From JBBQZP01 sp038207585 (lineage in GTDB: Bacteria; Pseudomonadota; Alphaproteobacteria; Rhodobacterales; Rhodobacteraceae): 64,000 bases of DNA. Position 1 is the first letter of the stretch, and every line of letters begins with the position of its first letter. Under the pieces are notes generated by a model. That model worked only from the letters and a program-made list of their open reading frames with translations, was not told the DNA's origin and did no database searches. The stretch is from positions 1 to 64,000 of the forward strand of contig JBBQZP010000019.1 in assembly GCA_038207585.1 (NCBI GenBank), in the 5' to 3' direction. This document shows positions 1 through 7,444 of the stretch, piece after piece. Position numbers and translations under genes: made by a program.

Positions 1-639
1 GTCAGGGTCGCCCTTGGTGCGCGGATTGTAATGGCCGAGCTTCGCGGACTCGCGCGGGGTGTACGGCGCGGCCGCGAACTGCACGTCCTTGGGGATGTCG
101 ACGAGGACGGGGCCGGGGCGGCCATGCGTCGCAACGTGGAAGGCCTGATGGATCACTTCGCTGAGTTTGGCCGTGTCCTTCACCAGCCAGTTGTGCTTGG
201 TGCAGGGCCGCGTGATGCCGACGGTATCGGCCTCCTGAAACCCGTCGGTGCCGATCATGAACGTCGGAACCTGTCCGGTCAGAACCACCAGCGGGATGCT
301 GTCCATCAACGCATCGACCAGCCCCGTCACCGCATTTGTCGCACCGGGGCCGGAGGTCACCAGCACCACGCCGGGCTTGCCGGTGGACCGCGCGTAACCT
401 TCTGCTGCGTGCAACGCGCCCTGTTCGTGGCGCACAAGGATGTGGCGGATGTCGTTTTGCTGGAAAATCTCGTCATAGATCGGCAGCACCGCGCCACCGG
501 GATAACCAAAGATCACCTCCACGCCCTGATCCTTCAGGGCCTGAACCACCATCCGCGCGCCGGTCATGGATTGATTGGCCGTCGCTCCCTCGATCGCTGT
601 CGGGGCGGATTGGGCTGTGTTCATTTGGGCTTTGGTCAT
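1..639 (-). CDS. ilvI: Acetolactate synthase large subunit, N-terminal 213 codons (runs off the left edge)
   Basis: Catalyses condensation of two pyruvates, or pyruvate with 2-oxobutyrate, in valine, leucine and isoleucine synthesis, using thiamine diphosphate. The visible part reads as the N-terminal ThDP-binding domain, with the family motifs IFGYPGGAVLP, RHEQGA (the Glu that activates ThDP), SGPGATN and RPGPVLVDIPKD. The ATG at 639 follows GAGGA at a good distance; a second ATG at 624 is possible. The C-terminal two thirds lie outside the window, so ilvB and ilvI naming cannot be separated. Expression is probably controlled by the attenuator-like leader directly upstream (696-848). Confidence 0.95.
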   Translation of the reverse strand, partial: MTKAQMNTAQSAPTAIEGATANQSMTGARMVVQALKDQGVEVIFGYPGGAVLPIYDEIFQQNDIRHILVRHEQGALHAAEGYARSTGKPGVVLVTSGPGATNAVTGLVDALMDSIPLVVLTGQVPTFMIGTDGFQEADTVGITRPCTKHNWLVKDTAKLSEVIHQAFHVATHGRPGPVLVDIPKDVQFAAAPYTPRESAKLGHYNPRTKGDPD

Positions 640-695
640 CTGCGTCGTCCTCGGTGTGGTCGGTCTGGGTCTGGTCAGTCTGGTCTTCGCGCAAC

Positions 696-723
696 AAAAA
701 GCCCCCGGTTTTTGATCGGGGGC
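696..723 (-). terminator. Intrinsic terminator in the ilvI leader (attenuator)
   Basis: On the minus strand GCCCCCG and CGGGGGC form a 7-bp GC stem around a 9-nt loop, followed by five T. It lies between a short leader ORF and ilvI, 57 bases before the ilvI start, where it would stop transcription before the gene unless disrupted. Confidence 0.8.
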
Positions 724-764
724 GCATGGGAACCGTGATGGTCGTCCGTTACCGGCCCATGCGC
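722..764 (-). promoter_or_regulatory. Hairpin competing with the ilvI leader terminator (antiterminator candidate)
   Basis: GCGCATGGG inside the end of the leader ORF (756-764) is a perfect 9-bp inverted match to CCCATGCGC (722-730). The downstream arm overlaps the first two bases of the terminator stem. A ribosome held at the Leu/Val/Ile codons would leave the upstream arm free to pair; a ribosome at the stop codon would cover it and let the terminator form. The mechanism is inferred from geometry only. Confidence 0.6.
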
Positions 765-796
765 TGTCGTCCTACAATGTCTACGAGTGTCAACAT
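749..796 (-). CDS. Leader peptide of the ilvI attenuator (15 residues)
   Basis: The short ORF reads MLTLVDIVGRQRMGR followed by TAA. Five of its first eight residues are Leu, Val or Ile, the amino acids made by the downstream pathway. AAAGGA lies 8-9 bases before the ATG. The ORF sits between a good promoter and an intrinsic terminator that precedes ilvI, the standard layout of a transcription-attenuation leader. No product function is expected; its translation would be the sensor. Confidence 0.7.
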   Translation of the reverse strand: MLTLVDIVGRQRMGR

Positions 797-819
797 GGTC
801 ACATCCTTTGCGTTTGCGG

Positions 820-848
820 ACATTAGGGTGGGTTGCAGGGGGCGTCAA
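820..848 (-). promoter_or_regulatory. Promoter of the ilvI leader transcript
   Basis: TTGACG (843-848) and TAATGT (820-825) on the minus strand are separated by exactly 17 bases, a near-consensus housekeeping promoter. Transcription would start near 813, about 17 bases before the leader-peptide ATG. Confidence 0.65.
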
Positions 849-1167
849 CGGCAAATCGACACAGAAAATGTCGCTGCGGACCTTATAAATGGTAGTTTGT
901 TGCATTTCGATGGGGCGTAACGACACTTTGTGTCGCGGTGTCCGCCCGCCCGGTGCCGTGCGACCGGGATGAGTCGTTGAAGTCAGAGTGAAAAACAGGC
1001 GGATGCGGAATATTTCGGCAATCATCCGAACGTGGCAAGGTTACCCGCCCAACTTTGGCGTTTTCGGGCGTCAGAACGCTATTCCCTAGTCGGTTTCATG
1101 CCGCTAGGGTTGTCCCACGATGTAAATGCGCAGCCCGAAAACGGGCCGCACCAATGGGAGGAACTCT
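849..1167. other. Divergent intergenic region between ilvI leader and TRAP binding-protein gene
   Basis: About 320 bases without a credible gene. The only structure I see is a short perfect palindrome, CGACACTTTGTGTCG (921-935), which could be an operator for the TRAP gene. I could not pick a convincing promoter for the plus-strand gene. Confidence 0.5.
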
Positions 1168-2265
1168 ATGGATCGTCGCTCTTTCATCACCAAGGCCGCA
1201 CTGGGCGGGGCAGGGGCTGCGGCTCTGGCCGCTCCGGCTTTGGCACAAACCGCGCCCAAGATCACATGGCGCGTCACCTCGTCATTCCCCAAATCGCTGG
1301 ACACGATTTATGGTGCCGCGGAAACGATGGCGAAATACGTCTCGGAGTCGACCGACGGCAATTTCACCATGCAGGTTTTCCCAGCAGGCGAATTGGTGCC
1401 GGGGCTTGAGGCCGCAGATGCCGTGTCGAACGGCACGGTCGAGGCATGCCATACCGCGTCCTATTACTTCTGGGGCAAGGACCCCACCTATGCATTGGGC
1501 ACGACGGTTCCGTTCGGCCCGAACGTGCGGCAGATGAACGCTTGGCTCTATTACGGCGGCGGCATCGACATGATGAACGAATTCTTCCACACCCAGAAAT
1601 TGCACTATCTGCCCTGCGGCAACACCGGCGTGCAGATGGGTGGCTGGTATCGCAAGGAAATCAACTCGGTCGCCGATCTTCAGGGTCTGAAGATGCGGAT
1701 CGGGGGCTTTGCGGGCAAGGTTATCGAAAAGCTGGGCGTTGTGCCGCAGCAGATCGCGGGCGGTGATATTTATCCCAGCCTGGAAAAAGGCACGATTGAT
1801 GCTGCCGAATGGGTCGGCCCCTATGATGACGAGAAGCTTGGCTTCTACAAGGTCGCGCCCTATTACTACTATCCCGGCTGGTGGGAGGGTGCGCCGACCC
1901 TGTCGACGATGGTCAACCTGGACAAGTGGAACGAGCTGCCGAAAGACTATCAGGCAATCCTTGCGACCGCGTGTGAGGCTGCAAACGGCAACATGATGGC
2001 CAGCTATGACTACAAGAACCCGACTGCGTTGCGCTCGCTCGTGGCCAACGGCACGCAACTGCGCCCGTTCCCGCAGGACGTGCTGCAGGCGGCCTTCAAC
2101 GCCTCGCGTGAGGTTTATGCCGAAGTGTCGGCCACCAACCCCGCGTTCAAGAAAATCTGGGAAAGCCAGGCGGCCTTCATGCGCGACGCTTACCTTTGGG
2201 CGCAGATTGCGGAATACACCTATGATACCAACATGATGGTGCAACAGCAGGCCGGTAAGCTCTGA
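1168..2265 (+). CDS. TRAP transporter periplasmic substrate-binding protein (DctP family, TakP-like)
   Basis: Extracytoplasmic solute receptor of 365 residues that delivers an organic acid to a TRAP membrane pair. It starts at the ATG after GGGAGGA (1155-1162). The N-terminus DRRSFITKAALGGAG followed by a run of Ala and ALA-Q is a Tat-type signal peptide. The central block (NTGVQMGGWYRKEI, GLKMRIGGFAGKV, WVGPYDDEKLGF, YYYPGWWEG) closely resembles TakP-type receptors, known to bind 2-oxo acids such as pyruvate, so that substrate class is a reasonable guess. The partner subunits lie convergent on the other strand just downstream. A terminator follows at 2291. Confidence 0.9.
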   Translation: MDRRSFITKAALGGAGAAALAAPALAQTAPKITWRVTSSFPKSLDTIYGAAETMAKYVSESTDGNFTMQVFPAGELVPGLEAADAVSNGTVEACHTASYYFWGKDPTYALGTTVPFGPNVRQMNAWLYYGGGIDMMNEFFHTQKLHYLPCGNTGVQMGGWYRKEINSVADLQGLKMRIGGFAGKVIEKLGVVPQQIAGGDIYPSLEKGTIDAAEWVGPYDDEKLGFYKVAPYYYYPGWWEGAPTLSTMVNLDKWNELPKDYQAILATACEAANGNMMASYDYKNPTALRSLVANGTQLRPFPQDVLQAAFNASREVYAEVSATNPAFKKIWESQAAFMRDAYLWAQIAEYTYDTNMMVQQQAGKL

Positions 2266-2290
2266 CCCTTTCCGCCGGTTGATGAAAGAA

Positions 2291-2317
2291 GGCCCCGGAT
2301 CATCTCCGGGGCCTTTT
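2291..2317 (+). terminator. Intrinsic terminator after the TRAP binding-protein gene
   Basis: GGCCCCGGA and TCCGGGGCC form a perfect 9-bp stem with a 5-nt loop, followed by TTTT. It lies 25 bases after the stop codon of the plus-strand gene. Confidence 0.85.
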
Positions 2318-2361
2318 GTCATTCCGGCGCGGGCCCGGATTGCTGCGATGCGTGCGGCGCA

Positions 2362-2382
2362 GCCCCGGACCTGATCCGGGGC
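2362..2382. terminator. Hairpin after the TRAP membrane-subunit operon
   Basis: GCCCCGGA and TCCGGGGC form an 8-bp stem 14 bases after the stop of the minus-strand gene. There is no clear T-run on the minus side, so termination is uncertain. Its sequence resembles the 2291-2317 terminator on the convergent strand. Confidence 0.45.
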
Positions 2383-2395
2383 CTCTTGGGGCTAC

Positions 2396-4150
2396 TCAGG
2401 GGTTGATGACCGGCGCGCCGAGTTTGGGGGCGCCCAAAACCGGTGCACCCAGTTGCGGCGTTTGGCTTTGCGGCGCGCCAAACTGCGGCGCGCCCAGCTT
2501 TGGCACCCCAAGCTGCGCGCCCGGTTGCTGGATTGTCGGCAGCGCAGGTGCTGTGATCGTCACCGTCGACGGATCAATCACCGGGCCTTTGTAGCGCATG
2601 ACCATCTGCGGAAAGCTGATCACGAAGATGATCATAACGACCTGAATCCCGATGAACGAAATCGCCCCCATATAGATTTGCGGCGTGGTCACCGGGGCCA
2701 TTTCGCGGCCCGTCACCTTGTCCAGATACGGCGTCTTGGCCGCGACCGAGCGCAGATAGAATAGCGCGAACCCGAAGGGCGGCGTCAGGAACGACGTTTG
2801 CAGGTTCATCCCGATGATCACGCCCAGAAAGATGATGTCGATTCCAAGGTTTTCGGCGGCGGGCACCAGCAATGGCACGATGATAAAGGCGATCTCGAAG
2901 AAATCGAGGAAACAGCCCAGCACGAACAGGATGGCGTTCACCACGATGAAAAAGCCGATCTGCCCGCCGGGAACGGCGGTCAGCAATTCCTCAACCCAGA
3001 CATGGCCGTTCACGCCGTAGAACGTCAGCGAGAACACCCGCGCACCAATCAGCACGAACATCACGAAGGACGACAGCCGTGTGGTCGACATCAGCGCCTG
3101 TGTCAGCACTCCGCCCCCCAGACGCCGTTTCAGGAACGCCATTGCCAGCGCGCCCACGGCCCCCATCGCACCCGCCTCGGTCGGAGTGGCGAGGCCCAGA
3201 AAGATCGTGCCCAACACCAGAAAGATCAACGCCAGTGGCGGGATCAGCACCATGATGACCTGCTGCGCCAGCCGCGACATGATGCCAAGACCCAGCATCT
3301 TGTCGGCCAGCGTGAACAGATACATCAGCCCGACGCCGGTGACGGCACCCCAGATATCGGCATTGTTGCCATAGATCGGTTTGTAATAGACATGCGCCGC
3401 GTAGCCGATGCCCATCATAACCACCAATGCGATGATCAGCGACGTGATACCGTTGCCCAGCGTGCGCACCTCGACCGGCAAAGCGGGCACCCATTCGGGC
3501 TTCACGATCGACACGATGAAGACATAGACCATGTAAAGCCCGGTCAGAACCAGACCCGGCACCAATGCGCCGTTGTACATGTCACCCACCGACCGGCCCA
3601 ACTGGTCGGCCAGCACGATCAGCACCAGGCTCGGCGGCACGATCTGCGCCAGCGTGCCTGATGCGGCGATAACACCCGTGGCCAGCCTGCGGTCATAGCC
3701 ATAGCGCAGCATGATCGGCAGCGAGATCAGCCCCATTGCGATGACCGACGCCGCGACAACCCCGGTGGTCGCCGCCAGCAGCGCGCCCACAAGGATCACC
3801 GCATAGGCCAGCCCGCCGCGGATCGGTCCGAACAACTGGCCGATGGTATCCAGCAGATCCTCGGCCATGCCCGATCGTTCCAGCACGATCCCCATGAAGG
3901 TGAAGAACGGAATCGCCAGCAGCGTGTCGCTGGAGATCACCCCGAACAGTCGCTGCGGCATCGTGAACAACAGCGGCCAGTCCAGCGTGATCTCGCCCGA
4001 CGACAAGGGGGCAAGCCAGACGCCGATGGCAAAGAAGATCAGCCCGTTCGCGGCAAGTGAGAACGCGACCGGATAGCCGATCAGCAAAAAGAACACGAGG
4101 CTCGCAAACATGATCGGGGCCATGTTGTGCGCCAGAATCTCCAGGATCAT
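2396..4150 (-). CDS. TRAP transporter large membrane subunit (DctM family)
   Basis: Twelve-plus-helix permease of 584 residues that carries the substrate with sodium coupling. Family features include the N-terminal FLLIGYPVAFSL, LATPTEAGAMGAVGA and GCFLDFFEIAFIIVPLLVP. Family members are usually about 430-620 residues, so the length is normal for the long subtype that pairs with TakP-like receptors. The last ~50 residues are an odd low-complexity tail rich in Pro, Gly, Ala and Gln with repeated LGAP/FGAP units, outside the transporter fold. The start overlaps the stop of the small subunit gene by four bases (ATGA), so the two are translationally coupled. Confidence 0.93.
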   Translation of the reverse strand: MILEILAHNMAPIMFASLVFFLLIGYPVAFSLAANGLIFFAIGVWLAPLSSGEITLDWPLLFTMPQRLFGVISSDTLLAIPFFTFMGIVLERSGMAEDLLDTIGQLFGPIRGGLAYAVILVGALLAATTGVVAASVIAMGLISLPIMLRYGYDRRLATGVIAASGTLAQIVPPSLVLIVLADQLGRSVGDMYNGALVPGLVLTGLYMVYVFIVSIVKPEWVPALPVEVRTLGNGITSLIIALVVMMGIGYAAHVYYKPIYGNNADIWGAVTGVGLMYLFTLADKMLGLGIMSRLAQQVIMVLIPPLALIFLVLGTIFLGLATPTEAGAMGAVGALAMAFLKRRLGGGVLTQALMSTTRLSSFVMFVLIGARVFSLTFYGVNGHVWVEELLTAVPGGQIGFFIVVNAILFVLGCFLDFFEIAFIIVPLLVPAAENLGIDIIFLGVIIGMNLQTSFLTPPFGFALFYLRSVAAKTPYLDKVTGREMAPVTTPQIYMGAISFIGIQVVMIIFVISFPQMVMRYKGPVIDPSTVTITAPALPTIQQPGAQLGVPKLGAPQFGAPQSQTPQLGAPVLGAPKLGAPVINP

Positions 4151-4731
4151 CGCTTGATCTCCCGCGCCAAGGCCTGCGCTTCCAGTTCAGCCGCCTCATG
4201 CGCAGAAAGGAAGGGCGTGGGGTCGGGGATCACACCGGCCAGCACGGCCACGCGCTTGATGATTTCCGATATTCCCTGAAACAGCAGCATGAAAAACCCG
4301 ATCAGCAGCACCGCACGCGCAGGCCAGATGATCAGACCGCCCGCATTGGTCGAGATGTAGCCGCCGCGATACGCATCCATTGCATAGGGGATCAGCATCC
4401 ACACCATTAGGACAACAAACGGCATCAGAAAGAACACATGCCCGAACAGATCAATCCAAAGCTGGGTGCGTCGGGTGCGCGCGGCATAGATGATATCGAC
4501 GCGGATATGTTCGTTCTGTTTCAGCGTATAGGCGGCGGCCATCATGAAGGCGGCCCCGAACAGATACCATTGCAGTTCCAACCATGCGTTGGAGGACAGG
4601 TTGAACGCCTTTCGACTAATCGCGTTGCCCGCACTGACCAGAACCGCCAGCAGGATCAGCCAGGACACGGCGCGTCCGATGAATTCGTTGATCCGGTCAA
4701 TCAGACCGGACAGCGCAAGGAAAGGTCCCAT
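4147..4731 (-). CDS. TRAP transporter small membrane subunit (DctQ family)
   Basis: Four-helix partner of the large TRAP subunit, 194 residues. Hydrophobic segments lie around residues 20-38, 50-70, 95-118 and 140-160. The family stretch WLELQWYLFGAAFMMAAAY and the Glu/His-containing EHIRVD loop are visible. It is the first gene of a two-gene operon with the large subunit (ATGA overlap), convergent with the receptor gene. The acidic Ala-rich C-terminus is not diagnostic. Confidence 0.92.
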   Translation of the reverse strand: MGPFLALSGLIDRINEFIGRAVSWLILLAVLVSAGNAISRKAFNLSSNAWLELQWYLFGAAFMMAAAYTLKQNEHIRVDIIYAARTRRTQLWIDLFGHVFFLMPFVVLMVWMLIPYAMDAYRGGYISTNAGGLIIWPARAVLLIGFFMLLFQGISEIIKRVAVLAGVIPDPTPFLSAHEAAELEAQALAREIKR

Positions 4732-4827
4732 CGCGTCGTATTCCCCCTGGATCGGCGCCCTTTGCGGACGTCTGTTCTTTGGTGCAGACCGGTTGGCAAG
4801 GGCGTTGCCGTTACTGGGCCGGATGGA

Positions 4828-5316
4828 TCATTCCGCTGTGCCGACGAAAGGATTCGCCGCTCTGGTGTCTGTTTGCGACATGTTGCCCGCCTTGGCAACG
4901 TCGGGCGAGATGTCTTTTGCGTGTGGGGCGTCGGAAAATGCCACCAGATCCCAACGGTTGCCGAAGGGGTCGCGCCAGATGGCGACTGTGCCGTAAGGCT
5001 CAACCCGGGGCGCTTCCTCGAACACCACGCCTGCGGCCTGCATCGCGGCATGGTCGCGCGCGAAATCATCGGTTTGCAGAAACAGGAACACCCGCCCGCC
5101 GGTTTGGTTTCCAATGGCTGCGTGCTGCGCGGGCGTGTCGGCCCGTGCCAGAACCAGCGCCGCACCGCCACCCGGAGGGGTCACGGCTACCCAGCGCTTG
5201 TGGCCCTGATCCTGATCGGCGGTCAGGGTAAAACCCAAAACACCCACATAGAATGCGATGGCAGCATCGTAGTCAGGCACAACAAGGGCCAGCGCTGCGA
5301 TCTGCGCACCGCTCAC
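4828..5316 (-). CDS. VOC-superfamily protein (glyoxalase/bleomycin-resistance fold)
   Basis: Protein of 162 residues with one complete vicinal-oxygen-chelate domain: VPDYDAAIAFYVGVLGF at the N-terminal strand-helix module, then GGRVFLFLQTDDF and a C-terminal DPFGNRWDLVAF. Such domains bind a metal and act in glyoxalase, dioxygenase or drug-binding roles; the substrate cannot be told. The last ~30 residues form a non-conserved polar tail. The start codon is GTG overlapping the TGA of bpt (GTGA), so it is coupled to bpt. Confidence 0.85.
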   Translation of the reverse strand: MSGAQIAALALVVPDYDAAIAFYVGVLGFTLTADQDQGHKRWVAVTPPGGGAALVLARADTPAQHAAIGNQTGGRVFLFLQTDDFARDHAAMQAAGVVFEEAPRVEPYGTVAIWRDPFGNRWDLVAFSDAPHAKDISPDVAKAGNMSQTDTRAANPFVGTAE

Positions 5317-6149
5317 TCGCGCTGCAACCGGGCTTCGGGCAGGCTGATGCGGGCGACCTGTTCGGCAATCGGGTCGACCGACAAGGGATGCAGTTCGGCC
5401 CGGTGATCGGCGGGGTCGCCCAGATCGTGCCAGCGCCCGCCTTTGTAAATCTCCACCGCTGAAAACCCTGATTTGTAGCCCATCTTGCGGCTGCCCGGCA
5501 CCCAGTAGCCAAGGTAGACGTAAGGCAGGTTCGCCTCGCGCGCGATCTCGATATGATCGAGGATCAGAAAGGTGCCAAGGCTGTTGGCCGAGAGATCGGG
5601 TTCATAGAACGAATAGACCATGCTCAGCCCGTCGTCGAACACATCGGTCAGGCAGACGGCGGCAAGATGTTTTACGCGGCTGCCCGGTGCGCTTGGCATC
5701 GCATATTCCACAACGCGGCTGCGGATCGGGGTTTCCTCGATCATTGCGGCAAATTCGAAGATGTCCATGTCGGCCATGCCGCCGGTCGCGTGGCGGTCAT
5801 CAAGATAACGGCGGAAAAGCGCATACTGGTCTTCGGTGGCCCATGGCGAGTTGGCGACTCGACTCAACTCTTGATTGCGTTTGAGGATGCGTTTCTGGGT
5901 GCGTGACGGGGCGAAATCGGCCACCCGGATGCGGGCTGAAAGGCAGGCCGAACATTCCGCACACGACGGGCGGTAAAGCACGTTTTGTGACCGGCGAAAG
6001 CCTTGTTTTGAAAGCGTATCGTTCAGTGTTTGCGCATGTTCGCCCTGCAGGGCCGTGAACAGCTTACGCTCCATCCGCCCGTCCAGATACGGGCAGGGCT
6101 GCGGGGCCGTCACATAGAACTGAGGGGCGATGGGAAGGGTGTGGCGCAT
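5313..6149 (-). CDS. bpt: Aspartate/glutamate leucyltransferase (N-end rule aminoacyl-tRNA-protein transferase)
   Basis: Transfers leucine from Leu-tRNA to proteins with N-terminal Asp or Glu, marking them for ClpS/ClpAP degradation. Of 278 residues, the N-terminal part carries the Cys-rich motif SCAECSACLSARIRV of the family, and the C-terminal part has YLGYWVPGSRKMGYKSGF. The ATG at 6149 (MRHTLPIAPQFY) is preferred because it matches the usual family start; an upstream in-frame TTG at 6161 is weaker. Bpt and arginyltransferase Ate are related; the compact bacterial length favours Bpt. It overlaps the following VOC gene by four bases. Confidence 0.9.
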   Translation of the reverse strand: MRHTLPIAPQFYVTAPQPCPYLDGRMERKLFTALQGEHAQTLNDTLSKQGFRRSQNVLYRPSCAECSACLSARIRVADFAPSRTQKRILKRNQELSRVANSPWATEDQYALFRRYLDDRHATGGMADMDIFEFAAMIEETPIRSRVVEYAMPSAPGSRVKHLAAVCLTDVFDDGLSMVYSFYEPDLSANSLGTFLILDHIEIAREANLPYVYLGYWVPGSRKMGYKSGFSAVEIYKGGRWHDLGDPADHRAELHPLSVDPIAEQVARISLPEARLQRE

Positions 6150-6223
6150 GACCGGCTGCAATTTGGAACAGATGTCAGCCTAGCAAGACATCTGCCGCAC
6201 GCCAAGGGGTCAGGTGAAATCGG

Positions 6224-6679
6224 TCAGCGCGGCGTGGCGGTGCGGTTGATGGCAACGCTGCCCAAAACCATGTCGACCAGACTTTGCCCGTTGGGCCGCG
6301 TCAGCATCAGCCCGGCCGAGATGATCTGCGGCAACAGGAAACCAAGGCAGGCCGTATACAGCAGCGTGTGCAGAAAGGCGGTCATCGGATCGAATTTTTC
6401 GCCGCGAAAGGTAAGGAAGGTGATCGACATGATCCGCATCCCCGGAGTGGCCGACCCGTTCGACAGCGTGGCGACCCGGTAAACGAACGACACCGCCAGA
6501 TACATCAGCGGCCAGATCAGCAGCGCCAGAAACGCCGTGAAGGGCACGATCAGCAGGCAAAGCAGCGTGATCAGAACCGTGTCAATCACCCAAGCCAGCG
6601 CGCGTTTCATCGGCACGTCGGCATAGAATTCGGCATGGCGGTCGGGGTCTGGAAGGGCGTGGCTGAACATGACATCCAT
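6224..6679 (-). CDS. RDD-family membrane protein
   Basis: Integral membrane protein of 151 residues. The signature Arg-Asp region is present near residue 25 (MKRALAWVIDTVLITLL), followed by a hydrophobic hairpin and a later GMRIMSI/SLVDMVLG block typical of RDD proteins. Function in the family is poorly defined; some members affect ion homeostasis. It is followed on the same strand by bpt after about 75 bases and may share its transcript. Confidence 0.8.
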   Translation of the reverse strand: MDVMFSHALPDPDRHAEFYADVPMKRALAWVIDTVLITLLCLLIVPFTAFLALLIWPLMYLAVSFVYRVATLSNGSATPGMRIMSITFLTFRGEKFDPMTAFLHTLLYTACLGFLLPQIISAGLMLTRPNGQSLVDMVLGSVAINRTATPR

Positions 6680-6741
6680 ATGGGGCTGCGAGGGCGGGAT
6701 GAAAAGGGGCAGGCCCGAAAACCGGACCTGCCCTTTGCGGA

Positions 6742-7209
6742 TCAGTAGCCGCCGGTGGGGCTGTCAGCGTTGGGCGTATCGGCGGGACGGTTTGCCGCAG
6801 CACGCGCGCGGTCATCCATGAAGGTATCGAATTCCGACTTGTCCTTGGCCTCGCGCAAGCGCTGCAGGAAGGCCGAAAACGCCTCTTGTTCTTCTTCCAG
6901 ACGGCGCAGGGTGTCGGATTTGTAGGCGTCGAACGCCGAGTTGCCGCTGGTGGAAAAGGCGACATGCGCGTGACGGCGCATCTTGTCGCGGCGATGGCCG
7001 CAGCCGGATCGTGAAAACATGCGTTTGCTCCATATCATGTAGCCAAGAAGGAAAAGGCCAAGCGGCCAGACGAAAACGAACCCCAGCACCATGGCGGCAA
7101 TCCATGCGCCACGGCCCCGGTCATCAAGCCAGCGCTCGACACGGCGAAGGGTGGAAAAGACGCCGCCGGACGGGGCGGCCATCGGCGGGGACAGTGAGGG
7201 CTGATACAT
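6742..7209 (-). CDS. DUF2852-type membrane-anchored protein
   Basis: Protein of 155 residues with one hydrophobic segment (about 38-60: GAWIAAMVLGFVFVWPLGLFLLGYMIWSKR region) then a basic stretch and a C-terminal alpha-helical part (LRRLEEEQEAFSAFLQRLREAKDKSEF) ending in a Pro-rich tail. This matches DUF2852, a family of unknown function found mainly in alphaproteobacteria. The start at 7209 follows AAGGAGCGCCCG; an upstream in-frame start is unlikely. A 19-bp palindrome sits about 32 bases upstream. Confidence 0.75.
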   Translation of the reverse strand: MYQPSLSPPMAAPSGGVFSTLRRVERWLDDRGRGAWIAAMVLGFVFVWPLGLFLLGYMIWSKRMFSRSGCGHRRDKMRRHAHVAFSTSGNSAFDAYKSDTLRRLEEEQEAFSAFLQRLREAKDKSEFDTFMDDRARAAANRPADTPNADSPTGGY

Positions 7210-7240
7210 CGGGCGCTCCTTGCGCTGGTGATTTCGGTTC

Positions 7241-7259
7241 ATGTGAATTCGCTTCACAT
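7241..7259. promoter_or_regulatory. Palindrome, operator candidate (copy 1 of a pair)
   Basis: ATGTGAATTCGCTTCACAT is a perfect inverted repeat with 7-bp arms and a 5-bp centre. It has the same layout as the palindrome at 7299-7317, 58 bp away. The pair lies between the divergent DUF2852 gene and glnE. The half sites look CRP-like, but the spacing is one base longer than a CRP box. Confidence 0.55.
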
Positions 7260-7298
7260 GACCAAGATCGGTATTGGTGCGCGCCGCGTCAAGGGTCC

Positions 7299-7317
7299 AT
7301 GTAAATCATTTTTACAT
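7299..7317. promoter_or_regulatory. Palindrome, operator candidate (copy 2 of a pair)
   Basis: ATGTAAATCATTTTTACAT is a perfect inverted repeat with 7-bp arms and a 5-bp centre. Together with 7241-7259 it fits ATGTRAA-N5-TTYACAT, as expected of two sites for one dimeric regulator. The regulator is not identifiable from this window. Confidence 0.55.
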
Positions 7318-7444
7318 AATCTCTTGGATCGGCGGTTTGGCGCAGGCATGGCGCGGACTGCAGGGCAAGACCGCTGCGCGCAGGTCTGGCTTGGCCGCCA
7401 CTCTGCCAGTTGACCCGCCGGTTTTGCGCGATCATTCTAAGCCC

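Noticed and set aside
1282..2322. Minus-strand ORF of 346 codons under the TRAP receptor gene
   Set aside because: Antisense shadow; the plus strand encodes a complete receptor with signal peptide.
2266..2395. Mobile-element ends suggested by the two similar GGCCCCGGA hairpins
   Set aside because: They are better explained as transcript ends of two convergent genes; there is no transposase or target duplication.
7241..7259. CRP/Crp-like site
   Set aside because: The half sites TGTGA/TCACA are separated by 7 bases, one more than a CRP box, and the second copy has TGTAA/TTACA.
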